26,208 nucleotides of DNA. It comes from Pseudomonadales bacterium (GTDB lineage: Bacteria; Pseudomonadota; Gammaproteobacteria; Pseudomonadales; Moraxellaceae). This document shows positions 1-8,394 of this stretch, in pieces. Positions within the stretch are counted from its first letter, which is position 1. Every line of letters starts with the position of its first letter. Below the pieces are notes generated by a model. The model ran no database searches. It had not been told where the DNA came from and saw nothing but the letters and a program-made list of their open reading frames with translations. A program made the position numbers and the translations under genes. The DNA is taken from positions 1 through 26,208 of the forward strand of contig JABEVH010000129.1 of assembly GCA_013043915.1 (NCBI GenBank), read 5' to 3'.

Positions 1-18
1 ACCCTAAGCTGAGCTCAT

Positions 19-1653
19 TCATGCCTTGGACTCCGCATGTTTGAGTGCTGCCTGCACAAAACCGGAGAACAAGGGATGCCCGGTACGCGGAGAACTGGTA
101 AATTCCGGATGAAACTGGCACGCCATAAACCAGGGATGTTCCTTAATTTCAATCACTTCCACCAAATCATCATCGACGCTACGACCCGAGAAACTCAGTC
201 CAGCTGCCTGCAAGACGGGCAGATAATTATTATTGACTTCATAGCGATGACGATGACGTTCTTCTATCACCGCCTGACCGTAGGTACGAATAGCCAGGCT
301 GTCTGCCTCTAAACGACATGACTGCGCACCCAAACGCATCGTACCCCCCAAGTCCGATGAACTAGAACGTCGCTCAGTTTGACCCGAGGCATCCACCCAC
401 TCACTGATGAGAGCAATGACCGGATGTTCAGGCCGTTGTTTAAATTCTGTCGAGTGAGCCCCCGCCAACCCTGCCACATGACGTGCAAACTCAATCACAG
501 CCATCTGCAAGCCAAGACAAATCCCCAAATATGGAATCTTGCGCTCACGCGCATAACGAACTGCAGCAATCTTGCCCTCAGTTCCGCGGTCACCAAACCC
601 GCCCGGCACCAGGATGGCATCGACATGCTCCAGCATGGACACCCCCTCCTGCTCAATAATCTCGGCATCCACGTACTCAATATGCACGCGGGCACATAGC
701 TGTATACCCGCATGTAATAGAGCTTCATTCAAAGATTTGTAGGCATCCAGCAACTCGATATACTTGCCAACCATCGCAATCGTAACTTCATGCTCAGGAT
801 TAAGCAGAGCGTCGACCACCCGGTTCCAGTCACTCAAATCGGCCGGAGGACATGACAAGCGCAACTTTTCCAGCACCAGATCATCCAGCCCCTGCTCATG
901 GAGTAAACGCGGAATCATATAAATGGTAGCAACATCTGGAGCCAAAATGACGCCGCGCTCTTCAACATTGGTAAAGAGCGCTATTTTACGACGTGAGTCC
1001 GGTGAAATCTCATGATCTGAACGGCAGATTAAGACATCGGGCTGCAAGCCGATGGAACGCAATTCCTTGACGGAGTGTTGCGTAGGCTTGGTTTTCGTCT
1101 CACCTGCCGAAGCGATATAAGGCACCAGCGTCAGATGAACCAGCAGGGAACCACTACTACCGAGTTCCACACGCAGTTGACGCACAGCCTCCATAAAAGG
1201 CAACGACTCGATATCACCGACCGTCCCACCGATTTCAACGATGGCCACATCAAAATTAGCCCCCGCATCAAGCACACGCTGCTTGATCGCATCGGTGATG
1301 TGCGGGATAACCTGAACCGTAGCACCGAGGTAATCACCCCGGCGTTCACGTTGTATTACATCGGAATAGATACGGCCGCTGGTAAAATTATTACTGCGTG
1401 TCATGCGGCCATGGCGCAGAAAACGCTCGTAATAGCCGAGATCAAGATCTGTCTCCGCACCATCTCCGGTGACAAACACTTCACCATGCTGATAAGGACT
1501 CATGGTTCCGGGATCAACATTGATATAAGGGTCCATCTTGAGCATGGTAATGGACAAACCTCGGGCTTCCAGCAAAGCTGCCAATGAAGCGGCCGATATA
1601 CCCTTACCCAATGAAGATACCACCCCACCCGTAACAAATATGTACTTGGTCAT
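19..1653 (-). CDS. pyrG: CTP synthase (glutamine-hydrolysing)
   Basis: Converts UTP, ATP and glutamine to CTP, the last step of pyrimidine nucleotide synthesis, in the cytosol. The 544-residue product has the normal family length. The N-terminal synthetase domain opens with the P-loop-like VTGGVVSSLGKG (residues 7-18). The C-terminal class I glutamine amidotransferase domain carries the nucleophile C379 in LGICLGLQ and the H515/E517 pair in CQFHPEF, matching the numbering of the E. coli enzyme. The start is an ATG with no clear Shine-Dalgarno sequence. It lies downstream of tilS with a 154-base gap, an order common in gammaproteobacteria, where kdsA and eno often follow. Only 18 bases remain beyond the stop here, so that cannot be tested. 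Identification is near certain. Confidence 0.98.
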   Translation of the reverse strand: MTKYIFVTGGVVSSLGKGISAASLAALLEARGLSITMLKMDPYINVDPGTMSPYQHGEVFVTGDGAETDLDLGYYERFLRHGRMTRSNNFTSGRIYSDVIQRERRGDYLGATVQVIPHITDAIKQRVLDAGANFDVAIVEIGGTVGDIESLPFMEAVRQLRVELGSSGSLLVHLTLVPYIASAGETKTKPTQHSVKELRSIGLQPDVLICRSDHEISPDSRRKIALFTNVEERGVILAPDVATIYMIPRLLHEQGLDDLVLEKLRLSCPPADLSDWNRVVDALLNPEHEVTIAMVGKYIELLDAYKSLNEALLHAGIQLCARVHIEYVDAEIIEQEGVSMLEHVDAILVPGGFGDRGTEGKIAAVRYARERKIPYLGICLGLQMAVIEFARHVAGLAGAHSTEFKQRPEHPVIALISEWVDASGQTERRSSSSDLGGTMRLGAQSCRLEADSLAIRTYGQAVIEERHRHRYEVNNNYLPVLQAAGLSFSGRSVDDDLVEVIEIKEHPWFMACQFHPEFTSSPRTGHPLFSGFVQAALKHAESKA

Positions 1654-1729
1654 TGAGGAATCCAGACTGCGTTGCGGGGAATGACGAAGCAGGCTTTAGC
1701 TAAAAAGTATCTGCTCAGGATGGGCAGGA

Positions 1730-1758
1730 AGTCTACCACGCAGCATCAAACGCATCAA
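1730..1758 (-). promoter_or_regulatory. Possible sigma-70 promoter for pyrG
   Basis: On the minus strand, TTGATG (1758-1753) and TAGACT (1735-1730) are separated by exactly 17 bases. Each hexamer matches the consensus at four of six positions. The predicted transcript would start about 70 bases before the pyrG ATG. The tilS-pyrG gap is long for this tightly packed region, which supports a separate promoter. The evidence is consensus matching only. Confidence 0.3.
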
Positions 1759-1807
1759 CGTCATGCTACCCCAAGACGCACCTTAAGCCAGAAAAACCTT
1801 AACCGCT

Positions 1808-3130
1808 TCAGCGCTCACTCATTACTATCAGGTCATACCCGACTTCATCGACGCCGGCCGCATGAGACTCAGCCACGGCAAACCCCGGCACACAAGCCAC
1901 GTCCTCTCCTACAAACACCAGCGGGCAACGGTAACGATATTTGGGAGGAATTGCCCAGCTTTGCATGAGCCCTTTGATTTCTTGACGAGGACCGTGTTGA
2001 TAAATACGCATGGTCTCACCGCCTTGTCGACCGCGCACCCACACATAGCCGCTCGGCGGCTGGCGCAACCCCCTACCTTGTACCTGCTCAGCCACCAGCC
2101 TCCTCTGACCGGGCAAAGGCAAGGGCTGCTGCATATCCCACGACACATTAAAGTCTTTTAGATCCGGCAGCTGCCAACCGGCATGCAACTGTCCGCGAAA
2201 ACGGCATACCTCAACACCCGACCAGGTCAACAAAGGGGCTGTTCCTCCCGTCACTGCAAGAAATTCCGTACACAGGCGCTGCATCAGGTGACGGCCTGGC
2301 CTTGGCAAACCCTTATCCTTTAACCACAAACGTAACACTCTTGCACGGCTTTGCTCAGGCAAGGCCTGCAGGGAAGCCACTGAGACCGTATTCCCAAATC
2401 CCACTGACTGCAAAAGATCTCGATCCCAAGCATCCAGCTGAGATAAAACATCCTGACATTCCCGGGCTAGGGACCCGAGGTGCTCGATAGTTGCCGGCCA
2501 ACGCTGTTCCAGAGAAGGCAAGACCTCATGCCGTAAAAAATTGCGAGCAAAATAGGTATGCTGGTTACTAGGGTCCTCAATCCAGGGCCTATCCTGCTGC
2601 GCCATCCACTCAGCGATCCAGGCACGGCGGAGGCTGAGCCAGGGTCGCCACAACCGCAAACGACGCTGTTGATGCAACCAGCAGGTATCCTCATCCATGC
2701 CACGCAGCCCATCAAGCCCCGTGCCTCGACACAAACGAAACAACAGGGTCTCAGCCTGGTCATCAGCATGGTGCGCCAACAGCAGCACATCCCCCTCCTG
2801 CAACACCGAGGCAAAAGCCTGACGCCTGGCCTGACGCGCCATGGCCTCAACACTGGCTCCAGCGGGCACTTGCACCCTGATCACCTGCACCGGCACATCC
2901 CAAGCCGTACCGCATTGCTGACAATGTTCGGCCCAGGCATCAGCCTCTGCCTGCAAACCATGGTGCACATGAACGGCCACCAGAGGCGGCCACTCGAGCG
3001 TACGCAAGCTGAGCAAGCCAGCAAGCAGGGCGGTGGAGTCCATGCCTCCACTCCATCCCACCACCAGTCGACCCTGCACACTGGGCAGCCTGCCCTGCAA
3101 AAACGATTGCAGCGCTGCCAGCACGTCCAT
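1808..3130 (-). CDS. tilS: tRNA(Ile)-lysidine synthase
   Basis: Attaches lysine to C34 of the tRNA-Ile with anticodon CAU, so that it reads AUA codons and is charged with isoleucine; this is essential in most bacteria. The 440-residue protein has the N-type ATP pyrophosphatase signature SGGMDS at residues 27-32 and the downstream HHADDQAETLLFRLCRG motif typical of TilS. The long C-terminal part fits the TilS substrate-binding domains. The ATG is preceded by an AGG-containing ribosome site and lies 11 bases after the upstream dehydrogenase, so the two are probably co-transcribed. In relatives such as Pseudomonas, accA usually precedes tilS; here two dehydrogenases take that place. Confidence 0.95.
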   Translation of the reverse strand: MDVLAALQSFLQGRLPSVQGRLVVGWSGGMDSTALLAGLLSLRTLEWPPLVAVHVHHGLQAEADAWAEHCQQCGTAWDVPVQVIRVQVPAGASVEAMARQARRQAFASVLQEGDVLLLAHHADDQAETLLFRLCRGTGLDGLRGMDEDTCWLHQQRRLRLWRPWLSLRRAWIAEWMAQQDRPWIEDPSNQHTYFARNFLRHEVLPSLEQRWPATIEHLGSLARECQDVLSQLDAWDRDLLQSVGFGNTVSVASLQALPEQSRARVLRLWLKDKGLPRPGRHLMQRLCTEFLAVTGGTAPLLTWSGVEVCRFRGQLHAGWQLPDLKDFNVSWDMQQPLPLPGQRRLVAEQVQGRGLRQPPSGYVWVRGRQGGETMRIYQHGPRQEIKGLMQSWAIPPKYRYRCPLVFVGEDVACVPGFAVAESHAAGVDEVGYDLIVMSER

Positions 3131-3141
3131 ACGCCTAATCC

Positions 3142-3906
3142 TTAGCGCGGAGCCATGCGTATGGCCCCATCAATGCGCACCGTTTCACCATTCATAAACG
3201 TATTTTGCAAGATATGCAGCACCAACCTGGCATATTCTTCGGGATGCCCCAAACGTTTGGGGAACTGGGTCATGGCAATGAGCGGTTGCTTGACGTCATC
3301 AGGCGATGCCTGCATCAGCGGGGTATCAAAGATTCCCGGTGCCACCGTGTTAACGCGTATACCTAAACCGGCCAGATCCCGCGCCATGGGCAAGGTCATA
3401 CCGACGATACCGCCTTTTGAAGCACTGTAAGCCACCTGCCCAACCTGTCCTTCAAAAGCCGCCACCGAAGCGGTATGCACAATACAGCCCCGCTCACCTT
3501 CAGCATTAGGCTCATTTAGGGCCATGCGTGCTGCAGCCAGACGTGCCATATTGAAGCTACCGATCAAATTGATCTGTATCACCTGGGCGAACTGAGCCAA
3601 CGGCATGGGTCCTTGTTTGCCCACCGTACGGCTGGCTGCGCCAATCCCGGCACAATTGACCAAGGCATGCACACTTCCCCATGCCTCCAAGACCTGATCC
3701 AGGGCCTGGACAACCGACTCTTCATCAGTAACATCCACCACGGCTGCAAGGGCCTGGGCTCCTAACTCACGAGCCACCGCCAACACCTCAGCATTGCGAT
3801 CAAACAAGGCTACACGCGCACCTTCCTGCAAGGCTAGTCGCGCTGTCGCCAAGCCCAAACCCGAAGCTCCTCCGGTAACCACCACAACCGCCTGTTGAAT
3901 CTGCAT
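3142..3906 (-). CDS. Short-chain dehydrogenase, 3-hydroxyacyl-CoA dehydrogenase-like
   Basis: A 254-residue classical SDR with all key motifs: the NAD-binding TGGASGLG near residue 11, NCAG in the middle, and the catalytic YSASK with an upstream serine, followed by a VNTVAPGIFDTP segment. The overall pattern, including the late RIDGAIRMAPR ending, resembles the bacterial relatives of HSD17B10 (3-hydroxy-2-methylbutyryl-CoA or 3-hydroxyacyl-CoA dehydrogenase), which act in fatty acid or isoleucine breakdown. That substrate is inferred from family resemblance only. The ATG has a GAGG ribosome site and lies 14 bases after the second SDR gene. No beta-oxidation partner is visible nearby. Confidence 0.85.
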   Translation of the reverse strand: MQIQQAVVVVTGGASGLGLATARLALQEGARVALFDRNAEVLAVARELGAQALAAVVDVTDEESVVQALDQVLEAWGSVHALVNCAGIGAASRTVGKQGPMPLAQFAQVIQINLIGSFNMARLAAARMALNEPNAEGERGCIVHTASVAAFEGQVGQVAYSASKGGIVGMTLPMARDLAGLGIRVNTVAPGIFDTPLMQASPDDVKQPLIAMTQFPKRLGHPEEYARLVLHILQNTFMNGETVRIDGAIRMAPR

Positions 3907-3920
3907 AGCTGACCTCGTAA

Positions 3921-4763
3921 TTAAGCCTTCTTGAGTAGCGAACGTCGACGCATACGACCACCGAGAACCAGGATATCCTGATAATGCACGGGTAATAAAC
4001 GCGACAGCAGATCAATAACACGAGCATCCGGCCCGATCAACAATCGCCTCTGGTTACGCCGAATAGCGCGAACGATCGTCTCGGCAGCCGCTTCTGGTGT
4101 GGTCATAAACGCTCTTTCCATCTCGCGTTTGGCTCCAGGCCCGGTAAAACCTGATGAAGGTGTCATACGAGCACTCGCGGCGATATTCGTCTTGATGCCT
4201 CCCGGATGCACACAGGTCACACCTATCGGCGCACCTTCAATGGCCAGTTCCTCACGCAGCGACTCGGTAAATCCTTTCACCGCAAACTTGGCGGCATTAT
4301 AAGCCGACTGAGTAGGCACGCCAATCAAGCCAAAAACACTAGAGATATTAACCACATGCCCTTCCCCTGCCGTCTTAAGATGAGGCAGGAAGGCTTTAGT
4401 GCCGTAAACAACACCCCAGAAGTTGATATTCATCAGCCACTCAAAGTCCTCGTAGCTCATGTCTTCTACCGTAGCCGCCAAGGCCACACCGGCATTATTG
4501 ATAATGACATGCACCTGCCCATGTTCTTTGGCCACAGCATCAGCCCAGGCATACACGGCCTCGCGATCAGCCACATCCAGTCGGGCTGCACCCACACGCA
4601 CGCCAGCCTGGCGGCAAGACTGCGCAACCGTTTGGACCGCAGCTTCATCGATATCCGACAAGGCCAAATGACACCCCTGGGACGCCAGCAGTAACGCCGT
4701 AGCCTTACCTATGCCGGAACCTGCTCCGGTGATTGCAACCACTTTATCCTTAAGAACTTTCAT
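3921..4763 (-). CDS. Short-chain dehydrogenase/reductase of unknown substrate
   Basis: A 280-residue classical SDR with TGAGSGIG near the N-terminus, NNAG, the catalytic serine in ISSVFG, and YNAAK. After the Rossmann core it has an extra C-terminal stretch of about 60 residues with a hydrophobic segment and a basic end (GRMRRRSLLKKA). This is seen in SDRs annotated as acting on lipids or long-chain alcohols and may help membrane contact. I chose the ATG at 4763, which follows an AAGGTGA ribosome site, over the GTG one codon upstream. It is probably the first gene of the run into tilS. The substrate cannot be told from sequence. Confidence 0.85.
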   Translation of the reverse strand: MKVLKDKVVAITGAGSGIGKATALLLASQGCHLALSDIDEAAVQTVAQSCRQAGVRVGAARLDVADREAVYAWADAVAKEHGQVHVIINNAGVALAATVEDMSYEDFEWLMNINFWGVVYGTKAFLPHLKTAGEGHVVNISSVFGLIGVPTQSAYNAAKFAVKGFTESLREELAIEGAPIGVTCVHPGGIKTNIAASARMTPSSGFTGPGAKREMERAFMTTPEAAAETIVRAIRRNQRRLLIGPDARVIDLLSRLLPVHYQDILVLGGRMRRRSLLKKA

Positions 4764-4823
4764 CACTCACCTTAGTGTTGTCATCCATCGTATCCGCTAG
4801 CCTAGGGAGTGGTGACCGACGGG

Positions 4824-5837
4824 TCAATGGGCCAACAGGACAGCATCCACCGGCAAAGCAGCCAACAGCGCCTTTTCCATCCTGGTTTCCAGCCACCACT
4901 GCGGACGCAGCCAGCTCCCTCCCATAAATCCGATATGTCCACCCTGTTCACAAAACTCCAGCCTGACACTGGCAGATAAATGTCGGGCTTCTGGCAATAT
5001 ATCCGGCTGCATGAAAGGATCATCCAAGGCATGTACGATCAACGTAGGTCGACGTATACCTTGCAAGAAACGACTGCATTCACACAGCGCGTAATACTCA
5101 CGGGCACTGCTAAAACCATGCACCGGGGCCGTATACGCCTCATCAAAATCACGAAAACAACGAGCTCGCAACGCAGCCTCAATGTCAACAGGAGCATCCC
5201 AGGAAACCGTCAGGCGTTTGGTGCGCAACCTGGCTTGCAAACCGCGTAACAGATAACGCTGATAGCCACGTGACACCCCTTGCTCCAGGCGTTGAATGCA
5301 GGGCTCCAACTGAAACGGAGGGCTAGCTACAGCTGCACCTGACAATAGGGAACGGTCACCTTCTTCACCGAGGGACTTCAAGACTATATTGGCTCCCAGG
5401 GACCAACCCGCTGCCAGTAGCGGCCCCTCCGGTTCACGCTGATGCAATTGTTGCAATACAAACTGAAAATCAGCGGTATCACCATGATGATAACCCCGTG
5501 GCAAACGGTTCATGTCAGGACCCGCTCCACGCAGCAATAACAATCCTACCCGCCACCCTTGCCTGCCCATGCGCTGGGCCAGGCCGCAAGCATATTTGGA
5601 ATGCAGACCGCCACCAAGACCATGCACCATAATAAGCCGAGGTCCATGACCGGTACCATGCCAAGCCACATCAACAAAATCACCATCAGGCAGCTCAAAG
5701 CGTTCCATACGCCATAGCAGCTTCGGTCTAGGCCGCAATAAAGCAGGAAACACTGTCTGCACATGAGCATGTGCTAATCCAGGAATTGGCCTGAAAGCAG
5801 CGGGAACGACCATGCCATGCTGATGCGTATGACTCAT
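4824..5837 (-). CDS. YheT-like alpha/beta hydrolase
   Basis: A cytosolic alpha/beta-hydrolase of the YheT/ABHD1-3 family (337 residues). The nucleophile elbow is GWSLG (residues 144-148, serine 146). A later HALDDPFM supplies the likely acid and EQGGHIGFMGG the catalytic histidine, a signature typical of YheT. An HGLGGG oxyanion-type motif lies near residue 72. Family members are esterases or acyl hydrolases with poorly known physiological substrates. I chose the ATG at 5837, two bases after the crcB stop and downstream of AGGG; a TTG at 5843 would overlap crcB by 4 bases. It is the last gene of the diguanylate cyclase-DUF190-crcB operon. Confidence 0.88.
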   Translation of the reverse strand: MSHTHQHGMVVPAAFRPIPGLAHAHVQTVFPALLRPRPKLLWRMERFELPDGDFVDVAWHGTGHGPRLIMVHGLGGGLHSKYACGLAQRMGRQGWRVGLLLLRGAGPDMNRLPRGYHHGDTADFQFVLQQLHQREPEGPLLAAGWSLGANIVLKSLGEEGDRSLLSGAAVASPPFQLEPCIQRLEQGVSRGYQRYLLRGLQARLRTKRLTVSWDAPVDIEAALRARCFRDFDEAYTAPVHGFSSAREYYALCECSRFLQGIRRPTLIVHALDDPFMQPDILPEARHLSASVRLEFCEQGGHIGFMGGSWLRPQWWLETRMEKALLAALPVDAVLLAH

Positions 5838-5839
5838 CT

Positions 5840-6223
5840 TCAACGCCCTGCCAGCCAGTGTACGGAGAACAATCCCAGCAGGGTCATCGCCAGCGAACCG
5901 GTCACATGAACAGCAATAGCGGCAACCGCCACACCCCAGCGTCCCGATTGCAGTTGCGTTACCACTTCAGCTGAGAACGTCGAGAATGTCGTCAACCCGC
6001 CACAGAACCCCGTCACAATAAGCAACCGCCATTCAGGTGACAATCCTGGCAGCAGGGAAAAAACCCCCACAGCCGCACCGATGATCAAGCCGCCCAGCAG
6101 ATTAGCCGCCAGGGTGCCTGGTGGCAAGGCCGGATAGAGAGCATTGAGACCCAAGCCCAATTGCCAGCGCAACAGGGCACCGGCAGCTGCACCCATACTT
6201 ATCATCAGCACCGGACGCATCAT
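5840..6223 (-). CDS. crcB: Fluoride channel CrcB/Fluc
   Basis: A small inner-membrane protein of 127 residues with four hydrophobic segments and the hallmark GFCGGLTTFSTFSAE, which contains the phenylalanine and polar residues lining the fluoride path in Fluc channels. Such proteins form antiparallel dimers that export fluoride. The start ATG overlaps the stop of the DUF190 gene (ATGA), so translation is probably coupled. I see no fluoride riboswitch next to it; the operon is led by a diguanylate cyclase gene instead, so any fluoride control would have to lie elsewhere. Confidence 0.94.
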   Translation of the reverse strand: MMRPVLMISMGAAAGALLRWQLGLGLNALYPALPPGTLAANLLGGLIIGAAVGVFSLLPGLSPEWRLLIVTGFCGGLTTFSTFSAEVVTQLQSGRWGVAVAAIAVHVTGSLAMTLLGLFSVHWLAGR

Positions 6224-6540
6224 GGTTGAACACCCAGCTGGCCAAACTCTATGGCCGATTTAACATAAAAAAGTTTCACGCCCGTCTGCATCAGATGCTG
6301 CAATAAGAGGTCGCCCTCAGCGCAACTGGCCGCGACGTATATCTGCTGCGGTTGATCACCCAACTCAAAAAAATGAGCTGAGTGCAAGGGGCCATGACCA
6401 CCAAAACCTTGCTCAGCAACCGCCAAGGTAGCACCGCTCAAACCGAGGCTTCGTATTTCATTCAGCAACCAATCAGCCAGCATCTGATGACCATAGCGCT
6501 GATCCTGCGTAAAAAAGAACTGCAGAAGATAACCCTGCAT
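6220..6540 (-). CDS. DUF190 family protein
   Basis: A 106-residue soluble protein matching the DUF190 family, which adopts a PII-like ferredoxin fold and is often encoded next to crcB. Visible features are the N-terminal beta strand GYLLQFFFTQDQRYGHQ, the central GLSGATLAVAEQGFGGHG loop, which is typical of the family, and a final beta-alpha-beta unit. I set the start at 6540 because AAGGAGG lies about eight bases upstream. The longer frame to 6621 would add 27 residues that lie inside the diguanylate cyclase gene. The stop of that gene overlaps this ribosome site, and the stop here overlaps the crcB start. The function is unknown; a regulatory or ligand-sensing role with CrcB is an inference from pairing. 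Confidence 0.85.
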   Translation of the reverse strand: MQGYLLQFFFTQDQRYGHQMLADWLLNEIRSLGLSGATLAVAEQGFGGHGPLHSAHFFELGDQPQQIYVAASCAEGDLLLQHLMQTGVKLFYVKSAIEFGQLGVQP

Positions 6541-6553
6541 GACCACTTCCTCC

Positions 6554-7813
6554 TTAATGACATGCTCTGAACCAGGCATGCCGACCATGTTCCTTGACAT
6601 GGTACAATGCCTGATCAGCATTCATCAGTAAAACCGACACATCAATCTGTGCTGAAGGAACGATACAGGCGACTCCAATGCTCACCGTTACCCAAGCGGC
6701 TGTAGGTGACGCCTGATGCTCCAGCGCCAGTTCATCAATCAATTTCATGACACGATCAGCGACATCCTCACCGCCCTGCGCAGGGGTTGCCGGCAGCAAC
6801 AGAGCAAACTCCTCACCACCATAGCGACAAGCCAGATCAGCAGGACGGTTCAAGGCATTCTGAAGAACCCTTGCCACTTCACGCAGACAGGCATCCCCTG
6901 CCACATGACCATAGAAATCATTGTACTTTTTGAAGTGATCAACATCCACTAAAAGCAGGGTGATGGGCTGTTTATCTCGCCCCTGTCGCTCCCACTCCAG
7001 AGCAATCGCTTCATCAAAACGTCGACGGTTAGCCAATCCGGTCAAGGCATCCCGTGATGCCAACTCAGCTAACTGCCTATTCAGGCGCTGCCGCTCATCA
7101 GATTCTGCCAGCAACAACAATCCCTGCAACAGATTAAATTTTTCCTGACGCTCCATCAACCAGCAGATAAACCCCCCGACCAGCATGCTGACTAAAAGAT
7201 AAAAAACCATCATGGGAAAGTCAGGATCGACGGGCTCGATATGACCCCACAACACCGCCATCATGACACCCGCCAAGTTGGCATAGATAAAAGCACGCAG
7301 TGAAAGTCGCAAAGCGGATCCGGAAATTAAAATCAGAAAAACTGAGGCATAAGATAATAATTGGGCGGTACGCGAGTCCCCCAGCATCGAGGTCGTATGC
7401 AACAGACTAGCCATAATAACAGCCACCAAGCTGCCTACCACCTTCGGATAGTGACGCCGCATCAGGGAAGAAAACAGAAAACCGGGCCAGACCAAAATTA
7501 ACAAACCCACATCAAAAAGTACCGTGTGCCACCATATCCTGCCCTGCCAACCCTGTATCGCCATCTTAAAACAGAAGTCAACCATGGCAATCATTAAGAC
7601 GGCCAAGACCACGGCAGCTGGCGCACCCAGCTTTATATAACGTGCAAAGTCCTGTTGTCGGTAGCGGCGAAAAACCAGGCCCAAGGGAGACGGCAAAGAA
7701 AACACCAAGGGAGCACGCTCAAGAAGATCACGCATGCTGGCCTGCAGGTTCTCATCTGCAATCAACGCCGCCTGATCGCCCAAGGCTCGCGTGTAAGACA
7801 GTACTTCCGGCAT
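6554..7813 (-). CDS. Membrane-anchored diguanylate cyclase (GGDEF)
   Basis: Makes the second messenger c-di-GMP from two GTP. About six hydrophobic segments between residues 60 and 220 form an integral-membrane sensor region, then a short coiled coil (about 225-250) leads to a C-terminal GGDEF domain. The active-site motif is RYGGEEF (GGEEF at 332-336), with the DVDHFKKYND metal/GTP segment near 290. An RPAD sequence at 323-326, five residues before GGEEF, is an intact RxxD inhibitory site, so product feedback is likely. There is no EAL domain. I chose the ATG at 7813 behind GAGG over a TTG at 7828. It is the first gene of the DUF190-crcB-hydrolase operon. The sensed signal is unknown. Confidence 0.93.
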   Translation of the reverse strand: MPEVLSYTRALGDQAALIADENLQASMRDLLERAPLVFSLPSPLGLVFRRYRQQDFARYIKLGAPAAVVLAVLMIAMVDFCFKMAIQGWQGRIWWHTVLFDVGLLILVWPGFLFSSLMRRHYPKVVGSLVAVIMASLLHTTSMLGDSRTAQLLSYASVFLILISGSALRLSLRAFIYANLAGVMMAVLWGHIEPVDPDFPMMVFYLLVSMLVGGFICWLMERQEKFNLLQGLLLLAESDERQRLNRQLAELASRDALTGLANRRRFDEAIALEWERQGRDKQPITLLLVDVDHFKKYNDFYGHVAGDACLREVARVLQNALNRPADLACRYGGEEFALLLPATPAQGGEDVADRVMKLIDELALEHQASPTAAWVTVSIGVACIVPSAQIDVSVLLMNADQALYHVKEHGRHAWFRACH

Positions 7814-7968
7814 AGGAACGCCTCGCAATACATGCCCTAATCTTAACGCATCCTCTGTGGTTATGCCTTGCTGATGAACTACTGAGTTTTGTTGCTGTTC
7901 CTATAGGGGGCGCGTCGTGGTTATCATGACTGGCGCGACCGAAAGCCGTCGCGGCGAGCCAAAGCCAA

Positions 7969-8226
7969 TCAAGTGTTGGACAGCCAGATCAAGAGTATCT
8001 TTGTTGCCGAAAAGAGTCGGTCAGAGGCGAGTCGGGCACGTCCTGCCCTTAGAATATTGATGGCGGCATTGAGGTCTGCATTTTCTGCATACCCACATTC
8101 GACACACTCAAACTTGGATTGTGTCTTACGGTTCTCGGCGGATACATGATGGCAGGCCGGACACGTCCGGCTTGTGTTGCGCGGATTGATGGCAAGCACA
8201 CCACCACGCCACGGAGTGGCAGCAGA
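7969..8226 (-). pseudogene. TnpB C-terminal fragment, IS200/IS605-type remnant
   Basis: The frame encodes only the C-terminal tail of a TnpB/OrfB protein: WRGGVLAINPRNTSRTCPAC, then the second CVEC pair of the zinc ribbon, then ENADLNAAINILRAG, which holds the last RuvC aspartate. Homology begins about at W (8211-8209); an in-frame TGA lies at 8229-8227. After LRAGRARLA the sequence departs from the usual family ending. No TnpA and no complete element ends were recognised. The rest of the 581-base gene-free stretch 7814-8394 holds a run of eight G at 8247-8254, a GCCG-TCG-CGGC hairpin around 7946-7956, and nothing else I can assign. The fragment sits directly behind the last type II secretion gene. 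It is most likely dead. Confidence 0.85.
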
Positions 8227-8394
8227 TCAATCTGCTCAGGCTGTTTTGGGGGGGGCTTCATGAATGATGAGTCGTTTGTGTTTTAGAGCACAAACCCGGG
8301 CATATGTCAGGTTGGCAGTCATGCACTGTTACCACTTAGCGGGCCTGGCGTGCTATTTTTTCCGTTTCGTGAGCTGACCCCTTATACGACAGGC

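Noticed and set aside
1..18. ATG immediately after the pyrG stop on the minus strand, as the start of a next gene
   Set aside because: The frame meets TAG after four codons, so no gene starts there.
8049..8261. Minus-strand frame of 70 codons beginning MKPPPKQPEQ
   Set aside because: From about 8211 onward it is the shifted reading of the TnpB tail, which has the zinc-ribbon cysteines in the other frame.
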